In this document: piece by piece, positions 51,468-59,683 of the stretch
Layout: every line of letters begins with the position of its first letter
Numbering within the stretch: the stretch's first letter is position 1
Translations under genes and position numbers: made by a program
The notes under the pieces: generated by a model
Seen by the model: the letters and a program-made list of their open reading frames with translations, nothing else
The model's database searches: none
What the model was told of the DNA's origin: nothing
Assembly (NCBI RefSeq): GCF_014873875.1
Contig: NZ_JADBEM010000001.1
Span: 3,348,001-3,412,000 of the forward strand
DNA: 64,000 nt
From: Actinopolymorpha pittospori
Lineage (GTDB): Bacteria > Actinomycetota > Actinomycetes > Propionibacteriales > Actinopolymorphaceae
Reading direction: 5' to 3'

Positions 51468-52178
51468 GTGACGGCTGAGCAGGGCACCCGATCGCGTACC
51501 GCCGCGGCCAACCAGACGTTCATCCGTGATCAGGTGAAGGCCTACATCCTCGAGCACAACCTGAAGGCGGGCGACCCACTTCCCAACGAGCCCACGCTGA
51601 TGGCACAACTCGGCGTGGGCAGGCATCCCCTGCGTGAGGCGATGAAGGCGCTGCAGGCCGTCGGCATCATCGAGATCAGGCACGGGTACGGCACCTACGT
51701 CGGCGAGGTCACGCTCCAGTCGCTGGAGGACGGGCTGTCCTTTCGGATGTCGCAGTCGATGGGCGGCGACCTGCGCGACATCCGCAACGTCCTGGAGGTG
51801 CGCCGGGCTCTCGAGGTCGGGCTGGCCGACGAGGTCGTCGCCTGGTTCACCGAGCGTGGGTCGGAGCGGCTCGACGAGATCGTGGCGCGGATGGAGGCCA
51901 AGGCCGCACGGGGCGAGTACTTCCCCGAGGAGGACTGGGCGTTCCACCTGGCGCTGTACGAACCGCTGGGCAACTCCCTGGTCATCGACCTGCTCAGTGT
52001 CTTCTGGCGGACGTTCGCGGAGGTGGACGCCCGGCTGCCCGGCGCCCGTTACTCCGCGAACGACGCCGCGGGTTGGCACCGCGATCTGCTCGAAGCACTT
52101 CGCAGCGGAGACCCGAGCGACTACGCGAAGTCGATGAAGGACCACTTCGTCGGGATCCAGACCCGCTTCGACGACTGA
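51468..52178 (+). CDS. GntR-family regulator with FCD domain
   Basis: The product has 236 residues from GTG 51468 (GGAAGGAG upstream). The N-terminal winged helix reads 'KAGDPLPNEPTLMAQLGVGR', 'HPLREAMKALQAVGIIEIRH' and 'GYGTYVGE'. The C-terminal all-helical FCD domain shows 'LEVRRALEVGLADEVVAWF', 'EEDWAFHLALYEPLGN' and the metal-site His residues in 'WHRDLLEAL' and 'MKDHFVGI'. FCD regulators respond to carboxylated metabolites. It is probably cotranscribed with the DapA-like gene and would control it and the divergent binding protein. Confidence 0.92.
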   Translation: MTAEQGTRSRTAAANQTFIRDQVKAYILEHNLKAGDPLPNEPTLMAQLGVGRHPLREAMKALQAVGIIEIRHGYGTYVGEVTLQSLEDGLSFRMSQSMGGDLRDIRNVLEVRRALEVGLADEVVAWFTERGSERLDEIVARMEAKAARGEYFPEEDWAFHLALYEPLGNSLVIDLLSVFWRTFAEVDARLPGARYSANDAAGWHRDLLEALRSGDPSDYAKSMKDHFVGIQTRFDD

Positions 52179-52219
52179 GATCCTTCGCGGCCCAACGCGT
52201 CGAGGTGAGGGGAGTGGCC

Positions 52220-53062
52220 ATGACGTCCAACCAGCCGGGTGCCCGGCGAGACGAGGCGGACCAGGCGGCCGGTGAGCACCGGATCACCCACGCCGACCTG
52301 TTCGACGCCGAGGTGCGCCCGCACAACGAGCGCTTCCGCGCCGCCACCGCTGTCGGCCCGCGCGACAGGGTGCTCGACATCGGTTGTGGCGCGGGCGAGT
52401 CCACGCGGGACGCGGCGCGGGTCGCCGTCGCCGGACATGTGGTCGGCCTGGACCTGTCGGCCGCGATCCTCGAGCACGCCCGTCGGGTCAGCGACAACGA
52501 GGGCTTGCGCACCCTCACCTTCGTCCAGGGGAACGCCCAGACCCACGCCTTCCCGGCGGAGCACTTCGACCTGTGCATCAGCAGGTTCGGCGCGATGTTC
52601 TTCGCCGACCCGGTCGCCGCGTTCACCAATGTGCGGGAGGCGTTGCGCCCCGGAGCGCGACTGGTGTTGCTGGTCTGGCAGGACCACGGCCGCAACGAGT
52701 GGTCCTGGGCGATCCGGGCGGCCCTCGACGTGGACGCGGCGGCTCGCGCGACGTCCCCAGCCGGTACGGGACCGTTCTCACTGGCCGACCCCGACGTCGC
52801 GGAACGGATCCTCACGGCGGCGGGCTTCACCGATGTCGTCTTCACCGACGTGCACGAGCCCGTCTTCTACGGTCCCGACGTCGCCACGGCGTACGACCTC
52901 GTGCTCGGTCTGCGACACGTCCGCGAGATCCTCGCCGGCCTTGGTCCGGCGCTCGCCGAACAAGCGCTTGGGCGGCTGCGCGCCACGCTCGCCGCGCACG
53001 AGACCGACCGCGGTGTGCACTTCGACTCCCGCGCCTGGATCATCACCGCCCGTCGCCCCTGA
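52220..53062 (+). CDS. Class I SAM-dependent methyltransferase
   Basis: The product has 280 residues. The methyltransferase core is well formed: 'RVLDIGCGAGESTRDAAR' (motif I), 'VVGLDLSAAILEHARR', 'HFDLCISRFGAMFFADP' and 'ALRPGARLVLLVWQD'. The C-terminal 'SLADPDVAERILTAAGFTDV' is typical of UbiE/ToxA-like bacterial methyltransferases. ATG 52220 is chosen with GGGGAG 7 bases upstream. A GTG at 52214 is an alternative. The last 20 bases overlap the MFS gene end to end. Substrate unknown. Confidence 0.87.
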   Translation: MTSNQPGARRDEADQAAGEHRITHADLFDAEVRPHNERFRAATAVGPRDRVLDIGCGAGESTRDAARVAVAGHVVGLDLSAAILEHARRVSDNEGLRTLTFVQGNAQTHAFPAEHFDLCISRFGAMFFADPVAAFTNVREALRPGARLVLLVWQDHGRNEWSWAIRAALDVDAAARATSPAGTGPFSLADPDVAERILTAAGFTDVVFTDVHEPVFYGPDVATAYDLVLGLRHVREILAGLGPALAEQALGRLRATLAAHETDRGVHFDSRAWIITARRP

Positions 53063-54479
53063 CGCCCGCGTCCCTCACCACGCGCCACCCGGGTTGCGGA
53101 TCGCTGAAGCCGGGGACGATCAGCGCGGTCGCGGCGATTCCGACCGCGGCGGTGAGCAACGCGACCCGCAGGCCGCTCGTCGTCGCGGCCAGGTTCGTCC
53201 CGGCCATTCCCTGGGTTCCGAAGTTGGCGACGGCGACCAGGACCGCGAGACCGACGGCGCCACCGATCTGCTGGGCGGTGGAGGTCATGCCGGCGGCGAT
53301 GCCGCGGTCGCGTGAGGCGATTCTGCTGGTCGCGGCACCGAACATCAGCGTGTACGCGGCCCCCTGGCCCACTCCCATCAGCAGCAGGCCCAGGATCAGG
53401 GCGGTGTAGGGGGTGCCGGTCCCGAGCGTCCTGCCGATGAGAACGACGCCGATCCCACCGACGAGAAGACTGCTGACCATGGCGGTGCGCGTTCCACGGC
53501 TGCTCGCCAGCCGGGAAGCGATGTGCGGACCGGCGACGCTGCCGGCCATCGGGACGAGGAAGGCCAGCCCGGTTCGCAGTGCGCCGTATCGGTGCACCGT
53601 CTGGAAGTAGGTGGTGAGGAAGTACAGCGGAGTGCCGAAGGTGCCCATGTAGAGGAAGGTGACCAGGACGCCGGTGCGCAGGTCGCGACCGCCGAGCAAC
53701 CGCAGCGGATGCGACGATCTGTTGCCGCGGCGTTGGATCCGGACGAACGCCCACAGCAGAACCAGACCAACCGCCGCGGCGCCGAGGACCACCGGAGTGA
53801 GCCAGCCCGACTCGGCTCCCTGCACCAGGGAGAACACCACCAGCGTGATGCCGGCCGTGGCGGTCAGCATGCCCGAGACATCGAAACGGGCGCGAGCGGC
53901 TCGCGTCGGAGGAGTCGCGACGGGTGTGATCAGCAGGAGCGCCAGCACCACGGCGACCGCTGCCAAGGGCACGTTGACATAGAAGACCGCGGGCCAGCCG
54001 AACGTCTGGGTCAGCACGCCGCCGAGGAGCAGCCCGAGGATCAGTCCGGCCCCTCCGGCGGTGCCCCAGACCGCGAAGGCCCGGTTGCGCTCGCGGCCCG
54101 GTGCGAAGCCGGAACTGAGGAGTGTCAGGGTGGCCGGAAACAGCAGCGCCGCGCCGAGTCCCTGCACGACCCGAGCGGCCAGGAGTGGCCCGGCCGCGGT
54201 GGCGAGGCCGCCGAGCAGCGACGACACGGCGTGCAGCACCAGCCCGAGGACGAACATCCGGCGTGGCCCGAACAGATCGCAGGCCCGCCCACCCAGCAAC
54301 AGGAAACCGCCGAACGCGACCGCGTAGGCACTGAGCACCCAGTGCGATGTCGGCAGTGAGGAACCCAGGCCGGCGCCGATCTGTGGCACCGCCATGTACA
54401 CGATGTTGTAGTCGACGGAGATGATCAGTTGAGCGACCGCCAGGAGCGCCGTGGTCAGTCCCGGTCGGCGGAAGCGCAC
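53043..54479 (-). CDS. DHA2-family MFS drug exporter (EmrB/QacA-like)
   Basis: The product has 478 residues and about 14 membrane helices. Signature parts are 'ISVDYNIVYMAVPQIG' in helix 1, motif A 'GGRACDLFGPRRMFVLGL', and motif C in 'GGAGLILGLLLGGVLTQTFG'. The helix-9-like 'GTFGTPLYFLTTYFQTV' lies in the second half. It is a proton-driven exporter of hydrophobic drugs or metabolites. It is divergent from a TetR gene, with two palindromic candidate operators and a hairpin between them. The GTG at 54479 has no ribosome site and lies within the remnant of an MDR gene, so the true start is uncertain. Confidence 0.92.
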   Translation of the reverse strand: MRFRRPGLTTALLAVAQLIISVDYNIVYMAVPQIGAGLGSSLPTSHWVLSAYAVAFGGFLLLGGRACDLFGPRRMFVLGLVLHAVSSLLGGLATAAGPLLAARVVQGLGAALLFPATLTLLSSGFAPGRERNRAFAVWGTAGGAGLILGLLLGGVLTQTFGWPAVFYVNVPLAAVAVVLALLLITPVATPPTRAARARFDVSGMLTATAGITLVVFSLVQGAESGWLTPVVLGAAAVGLVLLWAFVRIQRRGNRSSHPLRLLGGRDLRTGVLVTFLYMGTFGTPLYFLTTYFQTVHRYGALRTGLAFLVPMAGSVAGPHIASRLASSRGTRTAMVSSLLVGGIGVVLIGRTLGTGTPYTALILGLLLMGVGQGAAYTLMFGAATSRIASRDRGIAAGMTSTAQQIGGAVGLAVLVAVANFGTQGMAGTNLAATTSGLRVALLTAAVGIAATALIVPGFSDPQPGWRVVRDAGVRGDGR

Positions 54480-54489
54480 GTCCGTCGAC

Positions 54490-54571
54490 CGGGCGAGGAC
54501 GACCTTGCCGGTGGTGCCGCGCGCTTCGACTGGAAGGCCTCGGCCTGGCGGTGGATGCGTACGGCTTGCAT
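54490..54571 (-). pseudogene. Remnant of a quinone oxidoreductase (MDR) gene
   Basis: Reading from ATG 54571 on the minus strand, the first codons give 'MQAVRIHR', the usual start of zinc-type quinone oxidoreductases. A few codons on, in the frame of the exporter, the sequence reads 'EARGTTGKVVLAR', the usual end of the same family. About 300 residues in between are missing, so an internal deletion of a reductase gene that once stood before the exporter is likely. The match rests on short motifs. Confidence 0.5.
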
Positions 54572-54620
54572 GGGGTGCCCCTTCGCTGCCCTGCGGGTTC
54601 TGGGCGCGCCGGTCGGAGTG

Positions 54621-54638
54621 GGTCGGGCACTCCCGACC
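54621..54638. promoter_or_regulatory. Hairpin/inverted repeat upstream of MFS and TetR genes
   Basis: GGTCGGG (54621-54627) and CCCGACC (54632-54638) are perfect 7-base arms with a 4-base loop, directly beside the first TetR-like palindrome. There is no T-run. It could be part of the exporter leader or a third protein site. Confidence 0.45.
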
Positions 54639-54658
54639 GAAACGTAACGGAACGTTTC
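54639..54658. promoter_or_regulatory. Candidate TetR operator 1
   Basis: GAAACGT (54639-54645) and ACGTTTC (54652-54658) form perfect arms around a 6-base spacer. The core AACGTAACG recurs in the second site 50 bases away, nearer the TetR start, which supports recognition by the same protein. Confidence 0.7.
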
Positions 54659-54698
54659 CGTCGGCCCATCGTGGTCATCCCAAGGCGTCTCTGTCAAT

Positions 54699-54712
54699 AC
54701 GTAACGTTTCGT
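54699..54712. promoter_or_regulatory. Candidate TetR operator 2
   Basis: ACGTAACGTTTCGT is a 14-base palindrome with one mismatched pair. It lies 25 bases upstream of the TetR ATG, where binding would block the regulator's own promoter. The sequence is closely related to site 1 (54639-54658). Confidence 0.7.
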
Positions 54713-54736
54713 TTTATCGCCTGCTAGAGTGCGACT

Positions 54737-55330
54737 ATGACTCCAACCTCCACAGGTCGTACGGCCCGATCCAGGGAGACGATCCTGCGAGCCGCACTGG
54801 ACCTGTGTGCGGAGCAGTCGTACGGCTCGGTGACCATGGAGGCGATCGCGGCCCGCGCGCGCGTCGGCAAACCGACGCTTTACCGGTGGTGGCCCTCCAA
54901 GGGCGTGCTCTACCTCGACGTCGTGCTGGCCGAGGTGAGCGAGCGGTTCCTCGTCCTGCCGGACACCGGAGACATCGCGGCCGACCTGCGCACCTGGATC
55001 CGCGGCTTCCTGGACCTGTTCGCCGAGCCTCGCCTGCGAGCGCTCTGCGTCGGCGTGGTCGGCACGGCCCAGCACGATCCAGAGCTCAAGGCGATGGTCC
55101 GGAAGGCCATCCACGACCCCATCCGGGCGCGCAACCAGTCTCGGATCGCCGCCGCCCAGGCGGCCGGTCAGCTACCCGCCATGGAACCCGACGTCATCGA
55201 GGACATGCTGATCTCGCCGCTGTGGTACCGCCTGCTGATCAGCGAGGCACCACTCACCCCGGAGTACGCCGACGCCGTGGTCGCCGCGGTGGTCGGAGTC
55301 TCCGACCCCGGTGTCCGCGAGACCTCCTGA
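54737..55330 (+). CDS. TetR-family transcriptional regulator
   Basis: The product has 197 residues. The N-terminal helix-turn-helix reads 'GSVTMEAIAARARVGKPTLY' followed by 'RWWPSKGVLYLDVVLAEV', the RWW variant found in a common actinomycete TetR branch with a TetR_C_16-like domain ('DLRTWIRGFLDLFAEP', 'DMLISPLWYRLLISEAPLT'). It is divergent from an MFS drug exporter, with two AACGTTTC-type palindromes between, so it probably represses that exporter and itself. The ligand is likely an exporter substrate. Confidence 0.93.
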   Translation: MTPTSTGRTARSRETILRAALDLCAEQSYGSVTMEAIAARARVGKPTLYRWWPSKGVLYLDVVLAEVSERFLVLPDTGDIAADLRTWIRGFLDLFAEPRLRALCVGVVGTAQHDPELKAMVRKAIHDPIRARNQSRIAAAQAAGQLPAMEPDVIEDMLISPLWYRLLISEAPLTPEYADAVVAAVVGVSDPGVRETS

Positions 55331-55551
55331 ACGCCGGACCTGCCCTGGTATGCCCAGGGATGACAAGGCTGCCTTGACTGTTCTCGCCGACCCACGCCCG
55401 CCGTCGCCGAGCGGTCGCCGACTCCCGCCGACTCGGACGGGTCCCCGTCATGCCGTTGAGCAGTTCGCGGCGGCGGTCACGGAGTTACGATCAAAGCGAA
55501 GCTCGGCAAACTTCGAATGCCACAGCCTCACTTCCGTTTGGGAGGTGTTCA

Positions 55552-55707
55552 GTGCTTATCATCGGCATCATCTGTTTGGTCCTGGGATTCGTGTTAGGTA
55601 TCTCGATCCTCTGGACGATCGGGATCATCATTCTCGTGATCGGCGCCATCCTCTGGATCCTCGGCGCCGTCGGCCGCCCCGTCGGCGGACGACGACACTG
55701 GTTCTGA
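55552..55707 (+). CDS. DUF6131-type small hydrophobic membrane protein
   Basis: The product has only 51 residues. Two hydrophobic helices ('IIGIICLVLGFVLGISILW' and 'IGIIILVIGAILWILGAV') are joined by a short turn and end in the basic tail 'GRPVGGRRHWF', the layout of the actinobacterial DUF6131 family. GTG 55552 has GGGAGG 6 bases upstream. An earlier in-frame ATG gives an implausible Arg/Ser-rich extension. It is probably a small integral membrane protein. No function is known for the family. Confidence 0.85.
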   Translation: MLIIGIICLVLGFVLGISILWTIGIIILVIGAILWILGAVGRPVGGRRHWF

Positions 55708-55821
55708 GTTTCGGCGGCGCTGAGCGCCCACCGGTACGGGACGAGGGACCTCGACCGCCCGGCATGTCCGGGCCGCACGTACTGCTGTCGTGTGTCACCG
55801 GGTCGTTGGGATGATGAACCG

Positions 55822-56313
55822 ATGCGAGTGGTGGTGCTCTCCGACACACACGCTCCGCGTCGCTGGCGATCGTGCCCCGAGCGAGTGGCCGAGCAGCTGC
55901 GGACGGCGGACCTGATCCTGCACGCCGGAGACGTGTGCACGCCCTCGGTGTTGGACGAACTGGCCGCCTATGCACCCGTCCAGGCCGTACGCGGAAACAA
56001 CGACGGTCCGGACGTGGCCGAGTGGGGCGCACCGGAGGTACTCGAGGTGACGCTGGAGGGCGTGCGGGTCGCGATGCTGCACGACAGCGGCCCGGCGGGC
56101 GGGCGCCTGGCTCGGATGGGACGCCGGTTTCCCGAAGCCGACCTCGTGGTCTTCGGCCACTCCCACATCCCGTTGATGCAGGCCGGCGAGGGTCTGCTCA
56201 TCTTCAACCCCGGCTCACCCACCGACCGGCGGCGGCAGCCGAAGGGGACGATCGGCCTCCTTCGGCTCGACGCGGGGCGGATCGTCGACGCCGAGATCGT
56301 GCCTGTCACCTAG
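55822..56313 (+). CDS. YfcE/MJ0936-family metallophosphoesterase
   Basis: The product has 163 residues. The two-metal calcineurin-like motifs occur in order: 'VVLSDTHAPRR' (Asp, His), 'LILHAGDVCT' (Asp), 'VRGNNDG' (Asn, Asp), 'VAMLHDSGPAGG' (His) and 'VVFGHSHIPLM' (His-x-His), then 'LIFNPGSPTDRR'. Length and motif spacing fit YfcE-like phosphodiesterases, which cleave model phosphodiesters in vitro but have unclear natural substrates. ATG 55822 is chosen because it starts the conserved first strand. The gene is convergent with the LacI gene. Confidence 0.93.
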   Translation: MRVVVLSDTHAPRRWRSCPERVAEQLRTADLILHAGDVCTPSVLDELAAYAPVQAVRGNNDGPDVAEWGAPEVLEVTLEGVRVAMLHDSGPAGGRLARMGRRFPEADLVVFGHSHIPLMQAGEGLLIFNPGSPTDRRRQPKGTIGLLRLDAGRIVDAEIVPVT

Positions 56314-56320
56314 GCCGACT

Positions 56321-56356
56321 CCTGGGTCGTGCCCTGGGTCGTGTCCTGGGTCGTGT
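56321..56356. repeat. 3 x 12 bp tandem repeat at gene ends
   Basis: CCTGGGTCGTGC/T is repeated three times without a gap between the phosphodiesterase and LacI stops. The last unit continues into a 16-base word (56346-56361, CTGGGTCGTGTCCTAG). That word also covers the stop of the PhyH gene at 34003-34018, in the same register to the stop codon. Confidence 0.8.
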
Positions 56357-56357
56357 C

Positions 56358-57377
56358 CTAGTCGTCGGTGGTGGACTCGCGGACGACGAGCTGCGGCGGC
56401 ACCAGCTCCACTCCGTGGTGTGGCGCTCCGGCGATCGCGTCCAGCAGGAGTTCGGCGGCTCGCCGGCCCAGGTCCTCCAGCCGTGGGTCGAGGGTGGTGA
56501 GTGGCGGGCGACTGGCGAGCGACATGACGTCCCAGTCGTCGTAGCCGGTCACCGCGACCTGACCGGGCACGCTGACCCCCCGTTCCCGCAGCCGGTCCGT
56601 CACCCCTCGCGCCACCTGGTCACTGCCGCACACGATGGCGTCAGGGCCAGCCTGCCCGGAGTGCTGGGTGGTGCGCAGCAGCGCGTCCGTGGCCTGTCGA
56701 CCCCAGCGTTCGGTCCACTCGCCGAACAGCGGCTCGCGAACGGTGTCCAGGCCGGCCTCCCGCAACGCCTGTTGTGCGGCCTCCACCCGGACCCGGGCGC
56801 TGAGCCGGTCGGCCCGTCCGGTGACGATGGCGACGCGGGTCCGGCCGAGCGCGAGAAGATGCGCCACCGCCAGCCGGGCACCGGCCGCGTCGTCGGGCAC
56901 CACGGACGCGTCCGCCGCGGCCCGAGACGGCGCGAACGCGTAGACCACCGGAACAGGAACCTCGATCGGACGGCGCGGCTCGGTGTTGCGGCCGGTGACG
57001 ATGATGCCGTCGACGCGCCGACCGAGGAGCGCTCGGACGTGGTGCTGCTCGCGGACGGGATCGCCGCGGCTGGTCGCGAGGAGTGCCGACATCTGCCCGG
57101 CGGCGAGAGCGTTCTCGGCGCCGAGCATGACCGGGATGCTGAACCGCCCCGCGGAGTCGGAGCTGAGCAGGCCGACGCTGTAGGAACGCCGGGACGCGAG
57201 CGAGCGGGCGCTGCCGTCGGGGACGAAGCCGAGGCGTTCGGCCGCCTCCCGCACGCGTTCCCGGGTGCTCGCCCGCAGCGCGCCCGTGTTGTTGAGCGCC
57301 TTGGAGACCGTGCCGGGGGAGACACCGGCGAGGGCAGCCACATCCACGATGCGGACGGGGCGTGAGGTCGAGGCCAC
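56358..57377 (-). CDS. LacI-family transcriptional repressor
   Basis: The product has 339 residues from GTG 57377. The N-terminal DNA-binding domain is standard LacI ('RIVDVAALAGVSPGTVSKAL', 'NNTGALRASTRERVREAAER'). The sugar-binding domain shows 'VDGIIVTGRNTE', 'VVPDDAAGARLAVAHLLALG', 'PDAIVCGSDQVARGV' and 'VTGYDDWDVMSLASRPPLTT'. It is divergent from the GH127 gene, with a TTTC-TCGC-GAAA site in between, so it very likely represses the arabinofuranosidase/ABC-transporter unit until a sugar is bound. The effector is probably L-arabinose or a short arabino-oligosaccharide, by inference. Confidence 0.93.
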   Translation of the reverse strand: MASTSRPVRIVDVAALAGVSPGTVSKALNNTGALRASTRERVREAAERLGFVPDGSARSLASRRSYSVGLLSSDSAGRFSIPVMLGAENALAAGQMSALLATSRGDPVREQHHVRALLGRRVDGIIVTGRNTEPRRPIEVPVPVVYAFAPSRAAADASVVPDDAAGARLAVAHLLALGRTRVAIVTGRADRLSARVRVEAAQQALREAGLDTVREPLFGEWTERWGRQATDALLRTTQHSGQAGPDAIVCGSDQVARGVTDRLRERGVSVPGQVAVTGYDDWDVMSLASRPPLTTLDPRLEDLGRRAAELLLDAIAGAPHHGVELVPPQLVVRESTTDD

Positions 57378-57769
57378 GGTCGTGTCTTTCTGTTTCCGTT
57401 CGGGCTCCTCCGATGAGGGGGAGAGTGTAGCGACGGCGGCCCGCCGGGCGCTGGACATCAGGCCGCTCCGATGCCCTGGCCGAGGGTCGCGAGTCGCGGC
57501 GACGTCCCGAGGCGACGGCGTCCGGGCCCGGTGGAGTCCATGGCTTCCTGGCCCGAAATCACTGTGTGCACAGGAAGAAAGGGCTCCTGTCGGAGGTGGG
57601 TGGAACGACCTGACCGCATCCGGCCGCGGTCGAGGTGACCGCGCGGCGTACGAGCGGCAACCAGCGGCGGACGGTCCCCCAGGTGTCCTTGACGCCCCTT
57701 CGAAGGGAGGTCTAGCGTGTGGGAAATCGTATTCCTGAATTTCTCGCGAAACTCTCTCGGAGGAGATGG
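57378..57769. promoter_or_regulatory. LacI/GH127 divergent control region
   Basis: These 392 bases carry no gene. TTTCTCGCGAAA at 57740-57751 is a near-palindrome of the LacI-family kind, with a central CG, and it lies 18 bases before the GH127 ATG. GGAGGAG at about 57759-57765 is the GH127 ribosome site. No second copy of the operator was noticed. Confidence 0.6.
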
Positions 57770-59683
57770 ATGAGCACCAAGCCATCGGCCGGCACCGTGT
57801 GTGGACCGGCCTCGCCGACGGCCGGGGCACAGACCCGTCTGCACCCGTTGCCGCTCGGCCAGGTCCGGATCACCTCCGGTCTGTGGCACGAACGCGGTGA
57901 GGCCAACCGGCTCGCCTCGATCCCCCGTGGCCTCGACCGGCTGCACGAGGCGGGAAACCTCCGCAACCTCGACATCGCCGGGGGACTCGCGCAGGGCGAG
58001 GCGGAAGGGCGGATCTTCGCCGACTCCGACGTCTACAAGTGGCTCGAGGCCGCGGCCTGGGAGTACGCACGTACCGGCGACGAGCAGCTGCTCGCGAACC
58101 AGCTGTCGGTGACCGAGGTGGTCGGCCGGGCCCAGGCGGAGGACGGCTACATCGACTCCGTCGTCCAGATCCGGGAGAACAAGGAGCGCTACCGCGACCT
58201 GCCGCACAGCCACGAGCACTACGTCGCCGGACACCTCATCCAGGCGGCCGTGGCGCAGGTGCGTGCCACCGGGCGGCGCGACCTGCTGGAGGTGGCGATC
58301 CGCCTCGCGGACCACCTCGCGGCGACCTTCGGACCGCAGGCGCGGGACGACGTCGACGGCCACCCGGTGGTCGAGATGGCCCTGGTCGAGCTCTACCGCG
58401 AGACCGGCACCCGGGAGTACCTCGACCTCGCGGAGTACTTCGTCTCCGCGCGTGGTCGCGGACTGATGGCCTCCTACGGCCGGGAGCCCACCTACTTCTC
58501 CGACCGCGTTCCCGTCCGCGAGGCGACGACCGTCGAGGGCCACGCCGTCCGCGCCGTCTACCTCGCCGCGGGCGCCGCCGACGTGGCCGCCGAGACCGGT
58601 GACGCGGAACTGCTCGCAGCGCTGGCCACGCAGTACGACTCGATGGAGCGCGGCAAGCAGTACATCACCGGCGGGCTCGGGTCCCGCTGGGAGGGCGAGT
58701 CGTTCGGCGACCCGTTCGAGCTCCCCACCGACCGTGGCTACGCCGAGACCTGCGCCGCCATCGGCGGTGTCCAGTGGGCCTGGCGCATGTTGCTCGCGAC
58801 CGGTGACGCACGCTACGCCGACCAGATCGAGCGGATGCTGTTCAACGGCTTCCTCGCGGGCGTTTCGCTGTCGGGGACGGAGTACTTCTACGTCAACCCG
58901 TTGCAGCTGCGCGGCGACGCTCACCCCGAGCACGAGCGCAGCGCGGCCAACGGCCGGCGCGGCTGGTTCGACTGCGCGTGCTGCCCGCCCAACATCATGC
59001 GCATGCTCTCCAGTCTGGGAGCACACGTCGCGACGACGACCGATGCCGGCGTGCAGATTCACCAGTACGCAAACGGCACCATCGCGGCGGGCGACCTCCA
59101 GCTCGACGTCGAGACCGCCTACCCATGGGACGGTCGCGTTCGGGTCACCGTCCGACAGGCGCCCACCACACCGGTGGAGCTCGCCTTCCGCGTGCCCGCG
59201 TGGGCGGCGGGTGCGACGTTGGACGGCGCGGCGGTGGCCGCCGGCGACTACGCCCGCGTGTCCCGCACCTACCGCGACGGGGACGAAATCGTCCTGGACC
59301 TGCCCATGGCCCCGCGTCTCACCCGGGCCGACGAGCGCGTCGACGCCGTGCGCGGCTGCGTCACGATCGAGCGCGGGCCGCTCGTCTACGCGCTGGAGCA
59401 GTGCGACCAGGCTGAAGGGGCGCCGGTCGACGACCTGCGGATCCTGCCCGGGGCGCCGTTCGAGGTCGAGCACCGTCCCGACCTGCTGAGCGGCGTGAGC
59501 GTCGTACGCACCACCGGACGGGTCGCCTCGCCCCCGCCCGCTGCGCGCAGCCCCTACTCGACCACGCCCGCCGACGCGCGGGAGGAGCAGGCCGGTCGCG
59601 AGGTGAGCCTGGTCGCGATTCCCTACTACGCCTGGGCCAACCGTGGCCCGCAGCCGATGCGGGTCTGGATCCCGACGGCCTGA
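57770..59683 (+). CDS. GH127 beta-L-arabinofuranosidase
   Basis: The product has 637 residues. The zinc/thiolate active site of GH127 (HypBA1 type) is complete: Glu326 and Cys328 in 'GYAETCAAIGG', and Cys404-Cys405 in 'FDCACCPPNIMR', one of which is the nucleophile. The (alpha/alpha)6 barrel also shows 'YVAGHLIQAAVAQV' and 'RGKQYITGGLGSRWEGESFG' (as 'GGLGSRWEGESFG'), with a beta-sandwich C-terminus. There is no signal peptide, so it acts inside the cell on imported arabinosides. ATG 57770 is chosen for its ribosome site. It heads a unit with a binding protein and two permeases under LacI control. Confidence 0.93.
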   Translation: MSTKPSAGTVCGPASPTAGAQTRLHPLPLGQVRITSGLWHERGEANRLASIPRGLDRLHEAGNLRNLDIAGGLAQGEAEGRIFADSDVYKWLEAAAWEYARTGDEQLLANQLSVTEVVGRAQAEDGYIDSVVQIRENKERYRDLPHSHEHYVAGHLIQAAVAQVRATGRRDLLEVAIRLADHLAATFGPQARDDVDGHPVVEMALVELYRETGTREYLDLAEYFVSARGRGLMASYGREPTYFSDRVPVREATTVEGHAVRAVYLAAGAADVAAETGDAELLAALATQYDSMERGKQYITGGLGSRWEGESFGDPFELPTDRGYAETCAAIGGVQWAWRMLLATGDARYADQIERMLFNGFLAGVSLSGTEYFYVNPLQLRGDAHPEHERSAANGRRGWFDCACCPPNIMRMLSSLGAHVATTTDAGVQIHQYANGTIAAGDLQLDVETAYPWDGRVRVTVRQAPTTPVELAFRVPAWAAGATLDGAAVAAGDYARVSRTYRDGDEIVLDLPMAPRLTRADERVDAVRGCVTIERGPLVYALEQCDQAEGAPVDDLRILPGAPFEVEHRPDLLSGVSVVRTTGRVASPPPAARSPYSTTPADAREEQAGREVSLVAIPYYAWANRGPQPMRVWIPTA

